Positions 1 to 14,800 of a DNA stretch of 64,000 bases are shown one piece after another; position 1 is the stretch's first letter, and every line of letters begins with the position of its first letter. Location of the stretch: the NCBI GenBank assembly GCA_947652115.1, contig OX393568.1, forward strand, positions 23,479,463 through 23,543,462, written 5' to 3'. The notes below the pieces were generated by a model, which ran no database searches, was not told where the DNA came from, and saw nothing but the letters and a program-made list of their open reading frames with translations. The position numbers and the translations under genes were made by a program. The DNA comes from Blastomussa wellsi (lineage: Eukaryota > Cnidaria > Anthozoa > Scleractinia > Plerogyridae).

Positions 1-168
1 CTGAAGGCAACGACCAAAAAGAGCGCGCCCATATACTTCGTTTTCGCGTCAACGGCGGGAAAAGTCGAGAACCAGGAAGCCAAACAAAACACACAAGTTT
101 TCTCCATTAAAAAGTGACTTGGTTCCCATGAGATCAGAATTTTGGTAAATACTTTTAAAAGTACTTAC

Positions 169-682
169 TTCCTGCAGCAATAAAGTGTTTGTACATTGTT
201 CCAGGGATGACTGGGTCGGGAAGTTGTCGCAGATACTGCTTCAGCACTCCAGTGACGTCATGAACGCCGCATTCATCCAAAGTTAGCAACACGCTCCGAG
301 CGTCTGAGAAGAGAAATAACCTTCGTATAAGCGTGCATGGAATGTCCTAATAACCACTAAACTGAATTTGATGCCACGAAAAGGTCGGAACAACTAGTAC
401 CAGTGAAAATTAATTCACAAACAAACAGTTTACCTTGATCGAATGATGTTCTCAGTTTTTTCATTGTCAACTGGCCTCCATTCACTCGGTAAACGCCTTC
501 CATCTCAAGACCACCTGGATTAGATAGAGCTTATTAAATTATCACAGAACCCTTAATAAAGAACGCTGTCCTAAAAAATGCTGCAACATACCATAGGTTT
601 CTACGAACTGCAGGCATTTTGCCACCAGATGTGGAATACCATCAGAGCCAAGTTCTTGCTGACTCAGTGATACACCAAACAC
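169..682 (-). CDS. ARAP: ARAP Rho-GAP domain exons (domain cut by window edge)
   Basis: Exons 592-682 (VFGVSLSQQELGSDGIPHLV, then KCLQFVETYG), 434-514 (GLEMEGVYRVNGGQLTMKKL) and 169-303 (GVLKQYLRQLPDPVIPGTMY) encode the N-terminal two thirds of a Rho-GAP domain. The catalytic arginine finger is the R of EGVYRVNG. The LKxYLRxLPDPVI block is the second family hallmark. The last donor (GTAAGT, 163-168) is in phase 1, so the gene continues left of position 1. Confidence 0.93.
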
Positions 683-3600
683 CTTTAATAGAGAAAACAT
701 TTGCAACTAAATGAGTACAAACTTTCTTTCAACATAAGCAATGTACTTAAACCGTAAAACCGAACGCTCTTTTCCACGCATCTTTACAACGTTGCAATAC
801 TGATCAGAAGTTTGCTCTAACAAATTGCAAATCACTTCAAATTCCATTGAAATTTGCTCGTTGAGCAATTTGCCAAGTTCCGTTTGACTTTGGGCAAGAT
901 ACAGATTTCATTTATCGTGTCAAACCGAACTTATGCCATTCCGGCGTCAAAGAGGTGGACGGTAATTTCCGTTGACGAGCAGTCAGCCGGCGAGAAATTA
1001 GAAACAAGTTGAGTTCACATCGTCCAAACAGGAAACCGTAATTCAAATTTTAGACGTAATTTGTATGTGGCCGTTTGCGTTTTCAATTTTGAAGCGCGGT
1101 TCTCAGATTGGCAAGATCATTTCAACCTCCCGCTTATTTCTCGCGTAGAGAAAACAATTTCCCCTTCTTTCATTTCAATTTTATTTTATACAGGAAAAAG
1201 GAAACCCGAACTTTTCAAACTCTTGAAGACTGCGCCTCTATATGCAAAGTTACGCGGAAAATAACATTAGGTTTGACTTAAGTGAAGGCATGAACAGCAC
1301 CAGTCCTCTACCTGTTTGCTTCTCAGAGTTAAGTACCAGACCTCCAGTTCTTCCTCTGTGTCAGCTTTTAGACTGTGCGTTCTAAACATGCAAAAAATCA
1401 GTGAGAAGAACTCGATTGAGAGTTCCTTAACAGTAACCGGTAAGATTTCTTACTTATCAACGGTTACAATATCCAGCTGTAACAGCTCTCCCTTGGGACA
1501 CTTCACCAGTGACGTCACAGTTCGGAGATCAATTGTAACAAGATCGTCCTTCTCATGAGGCTGCAAACAAATCAGTCAGCGGTAAGTACGGTAAATTCAA
1601 ATCAATTTATACTTCAAGTCACCTTAGGGAATAATAACGGGTTTTTAGACCACTACTATGTATTGCATTTAGGAATAATAACTTTTTCTCACCCCTCTGG
1701 CGTACTTCAGGTGTCTGTCTTTCAACATAAACCACCTTTTCCTCCAGTTCTAAAAAAAAGCGAAGAAAAAAATAAGGTTGATTAAACAGTATGTAATGAA
1801 GGCGTTATCGTTTGTCTCACGATTTAGTCACTTGTGATGTGGACCGCGACGTTTCGGCTGCATACTACTGAGAAATGTATACATTTGCCATACTGTTCAA
1901 GCAGCCTTTTTTCTTCGTTCATACTTCACTTATTTTTAGAGTAGCGGATCCAGTTCTTCTGTTTTGTCGCGGTGGTCCTTGCAAATTTACTCTCATTCTA
2001 AACGAAAGGAATTCAGTAAAGCTTCTAACACAAATACTCTGTTCTTTGGCTTGCGTGTTATTTCTTTTCTACCACAACCCTGGAGCTTTGAAAGTATAAT
2101 TGATTACTGTAAACAAACAGTCATTACAGCTATTGAATGATTTGGTTATGTAGCAAAACCAAACAAGCCTTTAGAAAATTTACGTAGAACGAACTGAGCA
2201 ACGGCTGTCGTCGGTCAACACTCACGGGCAACTATGCACTGTTGCCCACTCACGTCATAGATTTTGTAAGGTTGTCTGTCCGCTCACAGACTTTTGGCGG
2301 GAAACGGTTTTATTGTTAGGTCTCATGTGACCTCTAAGTGGCCAATGAGAGCGCTTGTTGTAACCAGTGGATTATGGTGCACGCTTACATGTAGGTGCAC
2401 TGAATTTGACCGCGTGAATGCTAGTAATGTTACTTACCCCTTCCTTTTTGTACAGGAATCCTTCCCTTTCATAAACTATATCAACGGTCACGCTTTGTGA
2501 AGCCTGTCAAGAACAATTTCAAACATAAATTTACAGCTAATAAAAACACACCTGTCACTTAAAACAGACTCAAAAGATTCAAATTTTTTCTGAAACTTGT
2601 TAATTTACGAACATCAGCTTTCTACATCTTTCATTTCAGTGTGTTTTCAATCGCATAGTTTGAAAGATCAAAAAATTTTATTGATGTCCAAAACACTATC
2701 TTTACCTCACTGCCGTCAGTGGAATTCTGATCAAGTTTACCTTAAAGGCAAAGAAAAATGCGTTAAATGTGTTTCCCCGATACAACTCGCTAATTATTTC
2801 AAATCGGAGAAATGGAAGTAAAAACAACTGGATACTAACTTCCTTCAATCATTCCATTCTGCCGAAGCAGTTCCTAAAGGACAAGAAAGACAGTTGTATA
2901 GGCAAAAACAGTACAAGTTCTAAGAAAAACATTTTGACTAGAAAGCATTAAGTACCATGCAAAGAGAAAGGAGTGACATTGGCAACCTGAAAACCCTGGC
3001 AACATTTGGTTACAGTAGACCTTCAAAGGTCACATTTTGCAAAAAAACTGTCGCTCATTCTAGGGATAAAGTATTGATTTATATTCATTTATAGTTTGGT
3101 GACAACAAGCGGTAAAAGTTGTGCTGTTCTTCTTCCGAAACGGACTGAACTGTTGGCACAAAATGACACAGCAAGTAAAACACTAAACATTGACTCCATG
3201 TGGCAGTGAAGCCGCTAGAGTTACAATTTATTATTTCGTCGTTTGTCTTTGTGTATAATTAATCCAAAATATTTGTCGTCGCGTTCAGTTCGGTTTTCTC
3301 ATTAAGTAGTTAATTTTTGTGAGCATTTTTCTGTTCAGGTTAGTTTTCAGCGTCGAGTTATGTAATCTCTTATTGTCAGTTACGTGATCTCGTTAGGTCT
3401 ATTGTTCCGCTCAAAGTCTCGTATTAAAGCTTATAGTTTGCAAATCAGTCGTTGTTTAGTCGGAATGCCGTACAGATCTTGTAAGTAATAGTGTTGTCCT
3501 TTGTAGTTTTGCTGTTTACGTCTTCAGGTTTTTGTATTTGCGGCTTATCCCAGTTTCCTACTACCACCCATCCCCCCCCCCCCCCCCACCGGATGGCGTG

Positions 3601-6600
3601 CGACCTACAGCATAAAAGTAATAATCATATTGTACTCACCGCTTGAAGGGCTTGTCCTGCTTCTTCAGCCAGCTCAAGTGCTAAAAGAAAGCAATAGTGA
3701 AAAAGTTAATATGAAGGCCCAGGCACGCGCTGAAACATTACATGCGACACTGAGTGACGTTGCTGAGTCAGCAAACAAGTTCCGACGTTTACTTGCACAG
3801 CTATTTAACCAAACAAAGCACGCTTGCTCGATTAAGAGTCCAAGATTAATTAAAAGCAGATGTCCAATGTTTTTGCTGTAAAATCTTTAGCAGAGAAAGA
3901 ATTTAGCACAACGGACAAAGGTGTTTGATTATTCAGGTTAAAAATGTCATAGCTTACGTGTTTTTTCGCTCTCGGCCTCTGATGTAACGTAACGCACCTA
4001 AAATGGTACAAACATTTCATATCAGGGAAACCAAGAAAATTGAGAGTGTCTAGTTGACGCGGGTCGCAGGTCCAGAAAATTGTTGTGGGTCCAGAAATGT
4101 AATATTTATCGTAAAAATTGAACTTTTATTAGTTTAACCTGATAACAAATAATTAGCTCATAACAAATTTCAAATTGTAATTGCGTAAGTGCAATTGCTA
4201 AAATTGCTCATTGTGACTGCTAAAATTAGTTTAACCTGATAACAAATAATCCCATAACAAATTGTGATAATATAATTGTAACCCAACCCTAACCCTAACA
4301 CGCGACATAATTTTCTTGAAACGCAACAACTTACCCGCGACCCACGACAATTTACCCGTGACCTGCGCCGTTTAGATTGTGTCGGGGAAATCAAGAGAAG
4401 TAAAATATGTGCTGACATTTTACATCGCATACACAACTGGAAGCAGATAAGTTTAAAACAGGTTAACTGGTCAACAAGTCAACTTTCTAGCTTGACCCCG
4501 AGGCTTTGAAGAACGAGACAAAAGAACAGTTATTAATGCCTCGAATGTATATCTGTGTGTAGACGTCTTTTATTTTTTGGCGCGTGAAGCAAGGAACTGG
4601 AATTAGAAGACGTCTGACCGCTGGCTACTCAGAGTCAAGTTGGAATTTTCATATATCAAAATAGGCCCATTAATTTTCGATGTGTTTGGCCCGGACCTGA
4701 ATTGATTGAACATATAAAATTTGCAATCAATAGAAAGAATGACACTACTTCTCGACTATTCTTCCTGATTCAGATTTACGCTACAAAAGCGACAATAATG
4801 AAATATATATTAGCTAAATTTAATTTCGCACACTTGACAGAAACTGAATGAAGTAACACTTTTACAAATTAACTGTTTTTAAACCTAATGATAAAAATAT
4901 ACATTTGCATTAAACTTATGGCTTACATCCACTTTGTTGAGAATTAATTCCATAGTTGTCAAGATGTCATCCGTCACAACTGTTTCCTGTAAGAACTACA
5001 AAATAAACAAAATAATATTCAATAGAAGTTGTTCCTGACGAGGAGATAATCCAATCATTCAACATGAAATATTGGCGTTCCAATTCGCACATGTCGAACG
5101 CGCTCAATGAAAATTTGTGTCAAATACACTTAAACCAATCAGAAAAGGGCATTCATTGCTTTCCCAATAAGATTCAAGGCCGAGCCGAATAGTGGTTAAT
5201 CCAGTTCTGGTTTTCACTGAGTTGAATTTGCTAAGAAAAAGTAAACGACAAACTAAAACAAGCGAAAAAAACCTGGTGAATATCTCCCAGAACTCCTTAG
5301 CTCACCAGGAGTTCTCGTAGCTCAGTTGGTTAGAGCGCCCGACCGGTAATGTGGGAGGTCATGAGTTCGAATCCTCTCCGGGACTCAGAAATTTTTCTTT
5401 GTCCCACGCAAATTTATAATTAGAGTTTTGGCAGAAACTGTACACGTGCCATACAACTGACCGCTGTTTAATACCGTGAGGTGTAAAGCCCCGACCAAAC
5501 GATCACAACATTTGAACGCAACATTGTTGGAGATAGTTCATAGCTCTCTAGAACCTCTAATTTCATTGGATCTTAATAGCACTGTATTTTTTTAGGGTTA
5601 GGTTCCATTGTTACTGTTGTCTGTTTATCAGTTTTTCCAGCCAATACTGTGGGACCTTGTAAAGAGCTGCGTACTGCCCCCATTGTTGGATCATGTTGCG
5701 ACTGACCTGGCCAAACGCACGCAACATCTGATGCAACATCACGTAACATATTGCGAATGTTTAACATAAATGCCGTGGTCAATATGGAGTATGAACTATT
5801 TAGACGTTGACGTCGTAAAATTTTGGTTTTTCACTGGCATTGCTTCTAGTGGATGAAGAAAGAGGTGTGAAAAGAGGCAGACAAGGCAAGAGAATTATAG
5901 ATGAAGAGCGCTGGGTATTAATTTCGCTGCCAATTTCCAGGTAAAATAAAAAGTCGCTTATGCGTTTGGCCAATGTGCTGCATCCCTTATGCAGGTTGTT
6001 AGTGAATTTTTCGTCCAAATATAGCCCGAAGGAACAGGTTTGGTGGCGACTCTTATAGCGCTTTTATGCTTTTGTAACGCTCTTATAGCGCTTTTATGAA
6101 CATTGTAAAGAGCTTGCGTGAAAAATTTGACCATTTTTAAACTTGAGCCAACAACACACAACATGTTGCAACATTGTGGGTGACCAAACGTGCGCAACAA
6201 TGTTGTGATATGTTGCGTTCAAATGTTTTTTTTAAGCGCTGTCTGCAACTATCTTCTCGTGCTTTTTCTTGATCAATGAAAACTTGTGTTGTTACCATGG
6301 CAATCAGATGCAATATTTTGCTTTTCCCTTGACAAACTTCTTAACAATAAAATTCACCTTTCCTAAGACGTCAGCATCTCCAAATGCTCGATGATATTTG
6401 CAGTACTTCTTTTCCCAGTATTTCGAATAGATAAACTCACGTCTTGCCGAGCTGCAATCCACATACAAGATTACATTCTCAGGGCTGAGCGTGCTATCTC
6501 ATATTAAAAGCTTTTACTTTTACAAGAGTCTTGTTTTCAATACCTTCGTGATGAGCCGTTAAAGATTTATGAAACATAAACATCCACAAATTCATGCGTA

Positions 6601-8776
6601 GATAGAAAAGTTAAATATCAACTTCTGACTCGTCGCAAATCGCAAAACTTTTCTCCAAATTAAAAACGTACAAGGCAGAAGCTTGTATTAAAATTTCCAA
6701 GTTTGCTTTCACAACTGAGGGAACAGAACTATTAAATGATGAAAATGAACTTATAAATCGTTTTGAATAGTCAACCAAATATATATCCCTCTTTAATAAA
6801 TCTTTCATAAAGTTATAAACGACAAGAAAATCTGTAACTGAGAAAAAAAACTATTTATTCAATTTGAGGTAAAGGCTCTTGTAATTTTGAGAACTTTCAA
6901 AAAGTTCACTCGAGGTCGAGCGATTTCCTATACAATATTGCACACAGTACTTACACATCGGATTCTGGAGTTATTTTGTCATCCTCAGGTAATTTGTGCT
7001 CCAAAAGCTGGTTGGCTTTATTATTGCCAATCTTTATCATCAGCTGTCATCAGAGAAAATTAGAAACATAAGAGATTGGAGAAAAGGGCTGGTGTGAGTC
7101 CAGATAGATGATAAAAGGATGGAATAGAATGCCAAAAAAAGAACACTCAGACGAATGCTTGTTTGCTGTTTTTGCCTCTAGTGATCTTCAAGGAGAAAAG
7201 GCTGGACCACTTGAAGTCCAGCTGTAAAATTAAGACATACTCGGTATGGCTTTTGTAGGTACGTTTATCTCTCCATAATGACTGTTAAAAACTAGGCGAT
7301 AAATCTCGACCTCAATTTTCTAATAAAATGGTATAACAAAGTCTACAAAAGCGAGCTAACACAGAGTAACATTGGTACCCAGAACATACCAGGTCAAGCA
7401 TTTGTTATGTATGATCAGTAAGTTACTCAGAGGACCCCTGGTAGGGATAGAACAGACACTTGCCTCCACAAGAGCTGGGTTCCATATCTTTTCATCCATT
7501 AAAAGAGAGCGTGCCCGGGAACAATGCGCCCCAAGGTTCCGATGAATACCTGTAAGGACAAAATTCAATTTTTAGATTAATAACCAAGTTATGCTTTGCC
7601 TTTTTTTCAAAACGAGTCTTCATGCGAAGTTTCGTAGGTATTTTCAGTTTCATATAAATTTTCATATGTATAGCTTTGCAGGAGGACTTATCTTGAAACA
7701 AAATGTAGAATGAGCAATGATGCTACATATCACAGGTATATTAAAGAAAGCAACTGAAGGACTTGAGATGTTATTTTAAAACCAAGATTTAATATCAAAA
7801 CAGAGTCAACTTAGCGTTCACATGAAGCTTTCAGTGACATCACAGCAGCTTTCTTATGCAAGTGAGATCACCATTTTTGAAAACCTAAAAATTTGCAGCT
7901 CTTCCTTGGGGAACTCTGACATTTCAGTTCAGGGCTCTTTCTTTTTCTATATACTGGCTCAGGGAAACCACGCAATTTTATATGATTAGAAGGTGCAGGT
8001 TCATGTATTTACGACTTACCAATACACTTTGCACAAACACAAACACAAAAGTTCACTGATGCCCACACCGGATCTAAAAATAAACAGATTCTCGTGACCA
8101 TTCAAAATGAACTTTAAAAATAACAAAAATCTAGGCTGATTGTTTCTAGAATAAGTTACAGATTCGACAAGTTTGTAAATTTGAATCTGTGGATGGATGG
8201 AATGAAGAGTAACCATTCAATTGAAACAATACTTCTGTGTGTTATTTTTATCTTCTTTCACTGTAGAAGGTCACTTTAAAGCTGTGATTTAGACCCTAGT
8301 GACTACATGCCATTTAAATGGCAGGTGTTTTTAGCAGGCCTTTTGTGCAGGTCAGAGCGTTACCTTTCATTCCACAGTCTGCACAGAGTCGGTTGCTGGG
8401 ATTCTCCCAAACTTTTTCAAGAACCTGCAAAGGAAATAACATCAAATTAAGACATGGAAACCATTACATCTCAGTACTACTACTACTAATAATAACAATG
8501 TGTCATTTATATAGTGATTTCACAAAGTCTTAAAGCACTTTACAACAATTTGTAGGGGACTTTCCAGACTGCATAATAGGCACTAATGCCAGCCACGCAA
8601 TTTGCCAAGTTATTTTGATTCACAGGTGCACCAGGAACTGAATAAGTGACAGACCAACAAAACCAGGGACTACATCCCCTACTCTTTTCGAACAGTGTGT
8701 AGATTCTTTGACGCCCCACACGTGCTGTGAGTAGGGGCCTACGGTTTACCGTCCTTATCCAAGAAGTTTAGATATT

Positions 8777-8808
<32 letters not shown>

Positions 8809-11800
8809 CTAAGACCCTGAATGTTAGTCCGGGGTCGAACTCTGACCTCCCACACAAAAGTCTGGTGCTCAACCAACTGAGCTAACTAGTCGGCAGTAAT
8901 GTAAACATGCATCTTTTTCAGTGAATTTTCTGCCTCCAAGAACTGACTAACTAAATCATCCTGATTTCTACACCAGTGCCAAACAAGACTGGTCAATATT
9001 AGACATATGTTATTTTTCTTAAAAATACAGAAAAGGTTGCTGCAAATGGCCAAAATCTCATTCCCAGAGCCCACTTTTCTCCTGGGGAGCAGGTCAGAAA
9101 CAAGAATGCAAACTCTAACCAGACTCGATTTTTGGAGCATGCACATAGTGCTTTGCATGATTCCCAGCCAATCAGATTAAGCAATTAAACACTGAGTCTG
9201 TGCAGAATGACCGCAGGTCCTCAAAACAGAGAGTCACAACCAGAATCGGGTGTGGGCCAAGTCTATGTTCTTGATGCTGACCACGAGAAAAGTGGGCTCT
9301 GGGATTCAGTGGTTCAAATATAAGTTGAGTGGTCCAGATGAAAAATTCTACACTGCTTGTTGATTCAGATTGTTGATTCAGATTGCTGATTCAGTTTACT
9401 TGGATATGCTTTTCTTACCGCTCTATCACCAAGTCCTATCTGAATAGCTGTTTCAATGGCAATAATCCAAGAGGCTGCGTCAAATTCACTATCTCCCTGA
9501 AAACTAACACCAAAGAACATATTTGATGGACTTCTGTCAGACAATGGCTTTCTGTAACACAAGGCAACAGAAACCATTTCCCCTGCTAACCCTTAGGGGT
9601 AAGGTAAGTCTGCAGTCAGGCCTAGTGGCCCATCAGGCCGGAGCTTATCCCAGTTTCTGTAGCATGAGGCGACAGAGAGTATTTCTACTCCCCCTGGATG
9701 GGATGCTAGTCCATCGCAGGGTTACCCCCCAGCAGTAAATTCACCAGTAGCCATTTATACACCTGGGTGAAGAGAGGCACTGTGAGAGTAAAGTGTCCTG
9801 CCCAAGAACACAACGCAGTGCCCCGGCTAGAGGCTCGAACCCGGACCGTCTGATCCAGAGTCCAGCGCACTAACCATTAGGCCACAGTGCCTCCCGCAAC
9901 CCTTAGGGGTAACACACCATTAATAAAGCAGCCAACTTTATTTTGGCTATTTCCTTGTGTGACAATTTCCTCAAACATAGACACTATGCATAAATGGCTG
10001 CCAATTTAAAATTCTTTTGTATGTATTTAAATTAACCTCACTAACCTCGTTTAAAAGTAAAAATTATTTTGAATTACCAACTCAAAAACGAGGTTAGTAG
10101 GGCTAATTTAAATGAATACAAAAGAATTTTGAAATGGCAGCCATTTATGCATAGGGTCTATTATTTATTTTATGATATTTTATGGTAATAAATTGCTCCA
10201 CATGTTGTACATGTTTTAGCTACCCAAAAGTACTGAGTTACAAAGCATCCAAACTAATAGTTGCAAAGGCTGCTATATCTGACATTAACGAAGGTCATTA
10301 CTATCAGAACTATAATGGCAATTAGGAAAGAACAATTATTGTTGAAAACTTGGTGACAATGACTGCAACTTGCACACTAACCTGTAAGACTTGTTGAATG
10401 TAATGACCATAAATCTGTTTTTGTGCCCTTCAATGCTTTTCACTTTGGCCAGTGCAGCATTAATGCAATTTATTGGTGTTGCATAAATAAAGTCCTTGTG
10501 GAAAGAAATTATTTTTATTAAATATTAAATTATGCAATTTTAAATATAAACGCCAACCAGTTATACTAAATATATTAATACAATAAATCATATTAAAGAA
10601 ACACACCTCATATGTGTCATAATAACAGATCTTGTCGTCTTTGATTGCGACATATCTAGAAGTGAACAAAGTTTGAAAAACCTAGTTTTTCTCTTTAGAA
10701 CAATTTTCAGTTTTGATTTTTTTACTCAGCTCAGTTAGCTTGTATAACATTATTTTTACCAAAAATATCACATGTTGCAAATCTTATTTTTCAATAAAGT
10801 GCATCTTGATATTTTGTGTACCACTAGAACACATTTCATATCTTCAAGCCAACAATAACTGGTTTTTTTTTCAATTTTACCTTATTATCAATTCACTCTC
10901 ATTACCTTTTCCTCCAATCTGCAACAACATTGTGTCCCTGTTTCTTTAGCCATCCCTGAAAAACAGGTAAAACAATTTCTGTTTAGACAAGAGCTCTCTA
11001 ATATCCTTTCCAGCAGAAAGAAATACTTCTTCCAGACAGGAATATGATGGGAAGCCAAGGGGATCTGAACATTCTGCATTTTGCACCTTTTATTCATGGC
11101 TCCTGCCACTTGTGTTAAATGCTTTCCACCTCTTGATGCTATCTCTGTTGCAAAATATCACTAAACTACTCCATGTTGCAAACATTATGCCCTATTTCTC
11201 CCATATTCTGTCTCCTAAAGAATTCCACTTTCTGCCCCCTTTTCATCTACCCGCTACCCTCGTCCCCTTTACTACTAACTACACCCCGCCCCTGTGGAGC
11301 CCCTTACCCCAATAGATCAGGTTGTAAATCTCAATGCAGGTTGTCCACATTTAGCATTTTTAATTGTTAAATATTAAGTAATTTGCCCAGCTTTCTCGTC
11401 ATTTTGATTTATACTCCAGAGTGTGGGTGAATTATCTTTCCCAAGAATCCAACAAAAAGGAGTAAATCTGAACCTTGCAGTCTAATGTCCAACAAACTTG
11501 TCAAGACAGTATCCCATAAAGAAACACTCTCTCATCTGCCAGTCAAGCCAATAAATAAAGTGTATCCAATTATGGTAATTTGTAACACAAACAAACATTC
11601 TTACCTCTTTATCTGGATCACACATTTCTCCCCCACTCTTCCACATCTTGTTATTGCCCTAAAAACATAGGACGCAATGAGTTAATTAACTCTGGTTCAA
11701 TTTTATCTTTCAGTCTGGTATTTTCCTGTATTTTATGTTCACTATCATATTTTACCGTAAACCAGAACAAAGGAAAATATCAGTAAGTGAATACTTCTAT

Positions 11801-14800
11801 CTAGTTAACTACATAATTATCAAGTCATTTTTTCTTTAAATGTTGAGAAATGAAAAGCCATTAATCCCTCTAGCCAATGCTTAAAATTCAACTTTTCAAA
11901 TTTAATATCAAGTGGTGGTTAATTCAATTACCATATATTGCACACTTAAAAACAACAGCCAATCTAATATTTCTCCCCAAACAGAGCTCACTCATTTAAA
12001 AATGCTAAAAATAATACTTTGCATTAAATTCCTTTGTTACAAATGTTGGATTTTTTTTATAAATAGCATAAGAATTTAACGTTTACCTTGAAGCTAATGA
12101 TTGCCTCCATAAGGGTTTGAGACCACAAATTCATTTCCGCTGATATATGAAAAGAGCAAATTAACATTAATAATGCAATTGAAAACCAATTAACTTAAAA
12201 TTAATGAAATCACAAATTAAAACAGCTCACTGATATTTTCAGAGGCAAGAATAAATGTCCTGTTTGGAGTTATCACTTTGAATGCTGCTCTCTTTTCCTG
12301 AAATTAACATAAGAAGGGAGGTACATGTAGTTTGCAATAAGCAAGTAATCACCAAAGGTAATTGCTACCTAAGATACATAATGTCACATTTTCTGAATCC
12401 ATTATGATCTACAAATTTGCGAAATAAACTCTTGTGAATCAAAGTAAAGGGGACTAGCTAAGTGTTATTAACTAAAAGTGTATTTCTTAATTTAAGAGTA
12501 CAATCTCAAGTTCCTACAGCCTTATAACACATTCTGAAGAGGTTTAAACATTGAATTTAAATATATCATGCCAACCAAAAACCTGATGGTGTTTAATAGA
12601 CAACGTTTGTATTGAATAACTGTCACTCTTTGGGAAGTGATGCAGCATTCCTTGCAAACTCAGAGAAGATGGGAAATTGACCTCCCGCCAACCTTAACTA
12701 AAAACTAGAATTCCACAAGTACCTTGTAAATTTCATATATTACGACACAAACCCTTGTTGATGATTTTCTTTATAAAGTTTCAATTATTTGTTTGTTTGA
12801 CTGTGTACTTACATCTTTGACAATTTCAATGTCCTTTATCTGACTGACAGGAATTATGTGAAGAGATTCATTTAAAGAATCCTGAAAAGAAATATTATAA
12901 TTACTCATGTAAGTTACTGGTAGTCTAATAATGACAAAAACCTGGATATCCCAGTTAAAAAAATCAGATTATATACTGTCAAGATTAGTTAGCAAACTTG
13001 CAGTCTAGTTTGTGGGTACGGCTACTGTTAGAGTTATCTTTATAGAGCATGGAGTTAGAGTTAAGGACTTCCAAAATCTTGAATTCAGGATTTTGGCAGT
13101 CCTTAACTCTAACTCTAAGCCATAATCCTACTGAAATAACTCTATTGCTAGTTGACCTCCTAGTTTTGCAATTTTTATTCTGATTGTTGCCCTTTATTAA
13201 TTTTAAGTGCCAGACAGTATAATTATATTCTAGGGGGTTAAAGTACAAAGTAAATGGGAGGAAGCAAATCAGGGTTATTACCGGTAACTTACCTTATCTT
13301 TAAAGTATCTTAAGTCCTTCCCATCAAAAACAAACCAGCGTTTTCTCCACCCTTTATTGTTCTTTTGCCTGGATTAAAAACAGAAGTTTTACTGAGTAAA
13401 TTATAACCAGCTCTGCCCCTATTTATCTGCCTAACTAAGCTGCTTTTTTACAGAATTTTCAATGATTCTGAACACTGTTTTGAGCAATATTGCTTGCACA
13501 CTATCTTAGCACAGGCCCTTGTGAAAGGCAAAAGAGAATTGGTGTACATCCGGACCATCGAAACAAGCAGTAAACATTCTGTAGTCCCAGGAAATACCCA
13601 TACCTTCTCTATGGAAGGGATTTTTTCAAACACCCCACCCCACCCCCCCCCCCCTTCCCCACTCCTCTGGAATTTCCAATTAAGCTACATTTCTTTAAAC
13701 TTTTTGGTCTTACAGAATGCCTTCCCAGCCCCCCAGGAAATTCCAATCCCTTTGGTTGGGGGGATGGATATTTTTTTAGCTACACATTTTAGATGAGGAA
13801 CCTTACCCTCCTTGTTTCCAAAGGATTCCTTCACTCTTGCGAACCTGTGTGTATGACCAAAAGGATTATCACAACACCTCACATGAACTAATACCATAAG
13901 CACATAGAAATGAACATTCAAAAATATTCCTGATCATTTTTTTTAACAGTTTCAAGAGTGCCCAAACAACTTTTGAACACAATAATCATTTCATGAGTGT
14001 GCATTAAATATGAGAAGGCAGATAGCCAATGAGGTGCCTAACCTAGCTAGCTATAATTGGACTGGAATGGTACAAATTGATTGCTTTGTAGGTTACTCAT
14101 ACCACTGGAAGACCAAGGACTAACTGAACAGTACACTTACCCTGGGACTTAGAATGTTTTTGGACGCCCTGGAGTCATCTTCAACACTGTCCACACTATC
14201 ACCTCTTGTCTAGAAATAAAAACATTACATTACCATTTACAGTGAAACCCAGAAAGCTGTAAACTCTTAAGAGACCATAACCACCCACTTTTGCACCTTA
14301 GGCATAAAATCTATCACATACAAACCAATAAATGAAATTGAAATTTCTTGCAGACATACAAAATATCAAGACAAATGGCAGCTTCGCAGGGTCTTGTTCA
14401 GGCATTTATGGTTTTGTTTACAGTGAAACCTTGAAAACCGTGAATACCTAAAATTATTTCTGGAATGTTGTTTCTCAACCAATCAGATGTAAGATGAAAC
14501 CGCAAGACATAACTGCAAAGGTTTGGGTCAGTCACAAAACATCAAGATGGCTTTTTCTAATACTGTTACAAAATACTGAAATTGTTATTTAATATTATTG
14601 TATTTCTGAGCTTATGCATAAACAAGACCTTACGAAAAGAGATGCTGCATCCAGTTATGACTTCTCAGATATACCCTATCTGGCTGTCTGATCATCTGTT
14701 CGATTCAAACGTCTTTCAGTGAAATATTGTTCATAGTTATTCTCTTATGCATTAGTTCTCATATAGGGGAATAACTATAACAATTCCAGTATTGTTAATG

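Noticed and set aside
718..895. Open minus-strand frame between ARAP PH and RhoGAP exons
   Set aside because: No acceptor/donor pair keeps phase with both neighbours and it resembles no PH segment. Not annotated as an exon.
4281..4300. CCCTAACCCTAAC words suggesting telomeric repeat
   Set aside because: Only about three units, without the vertebrate/cnidarian TTAGGG array length. Chance or degenerate intron sequence.
13600..13680. Poly-C/poly-G tracts (also near 3570, 24150, 29884, 39105, 57563, 61722) as G-quadruplex regulators
   Set aside because: Mostly parts of the same dispersed repeats or simple homopolymer runs; no consistent position relative to genes.
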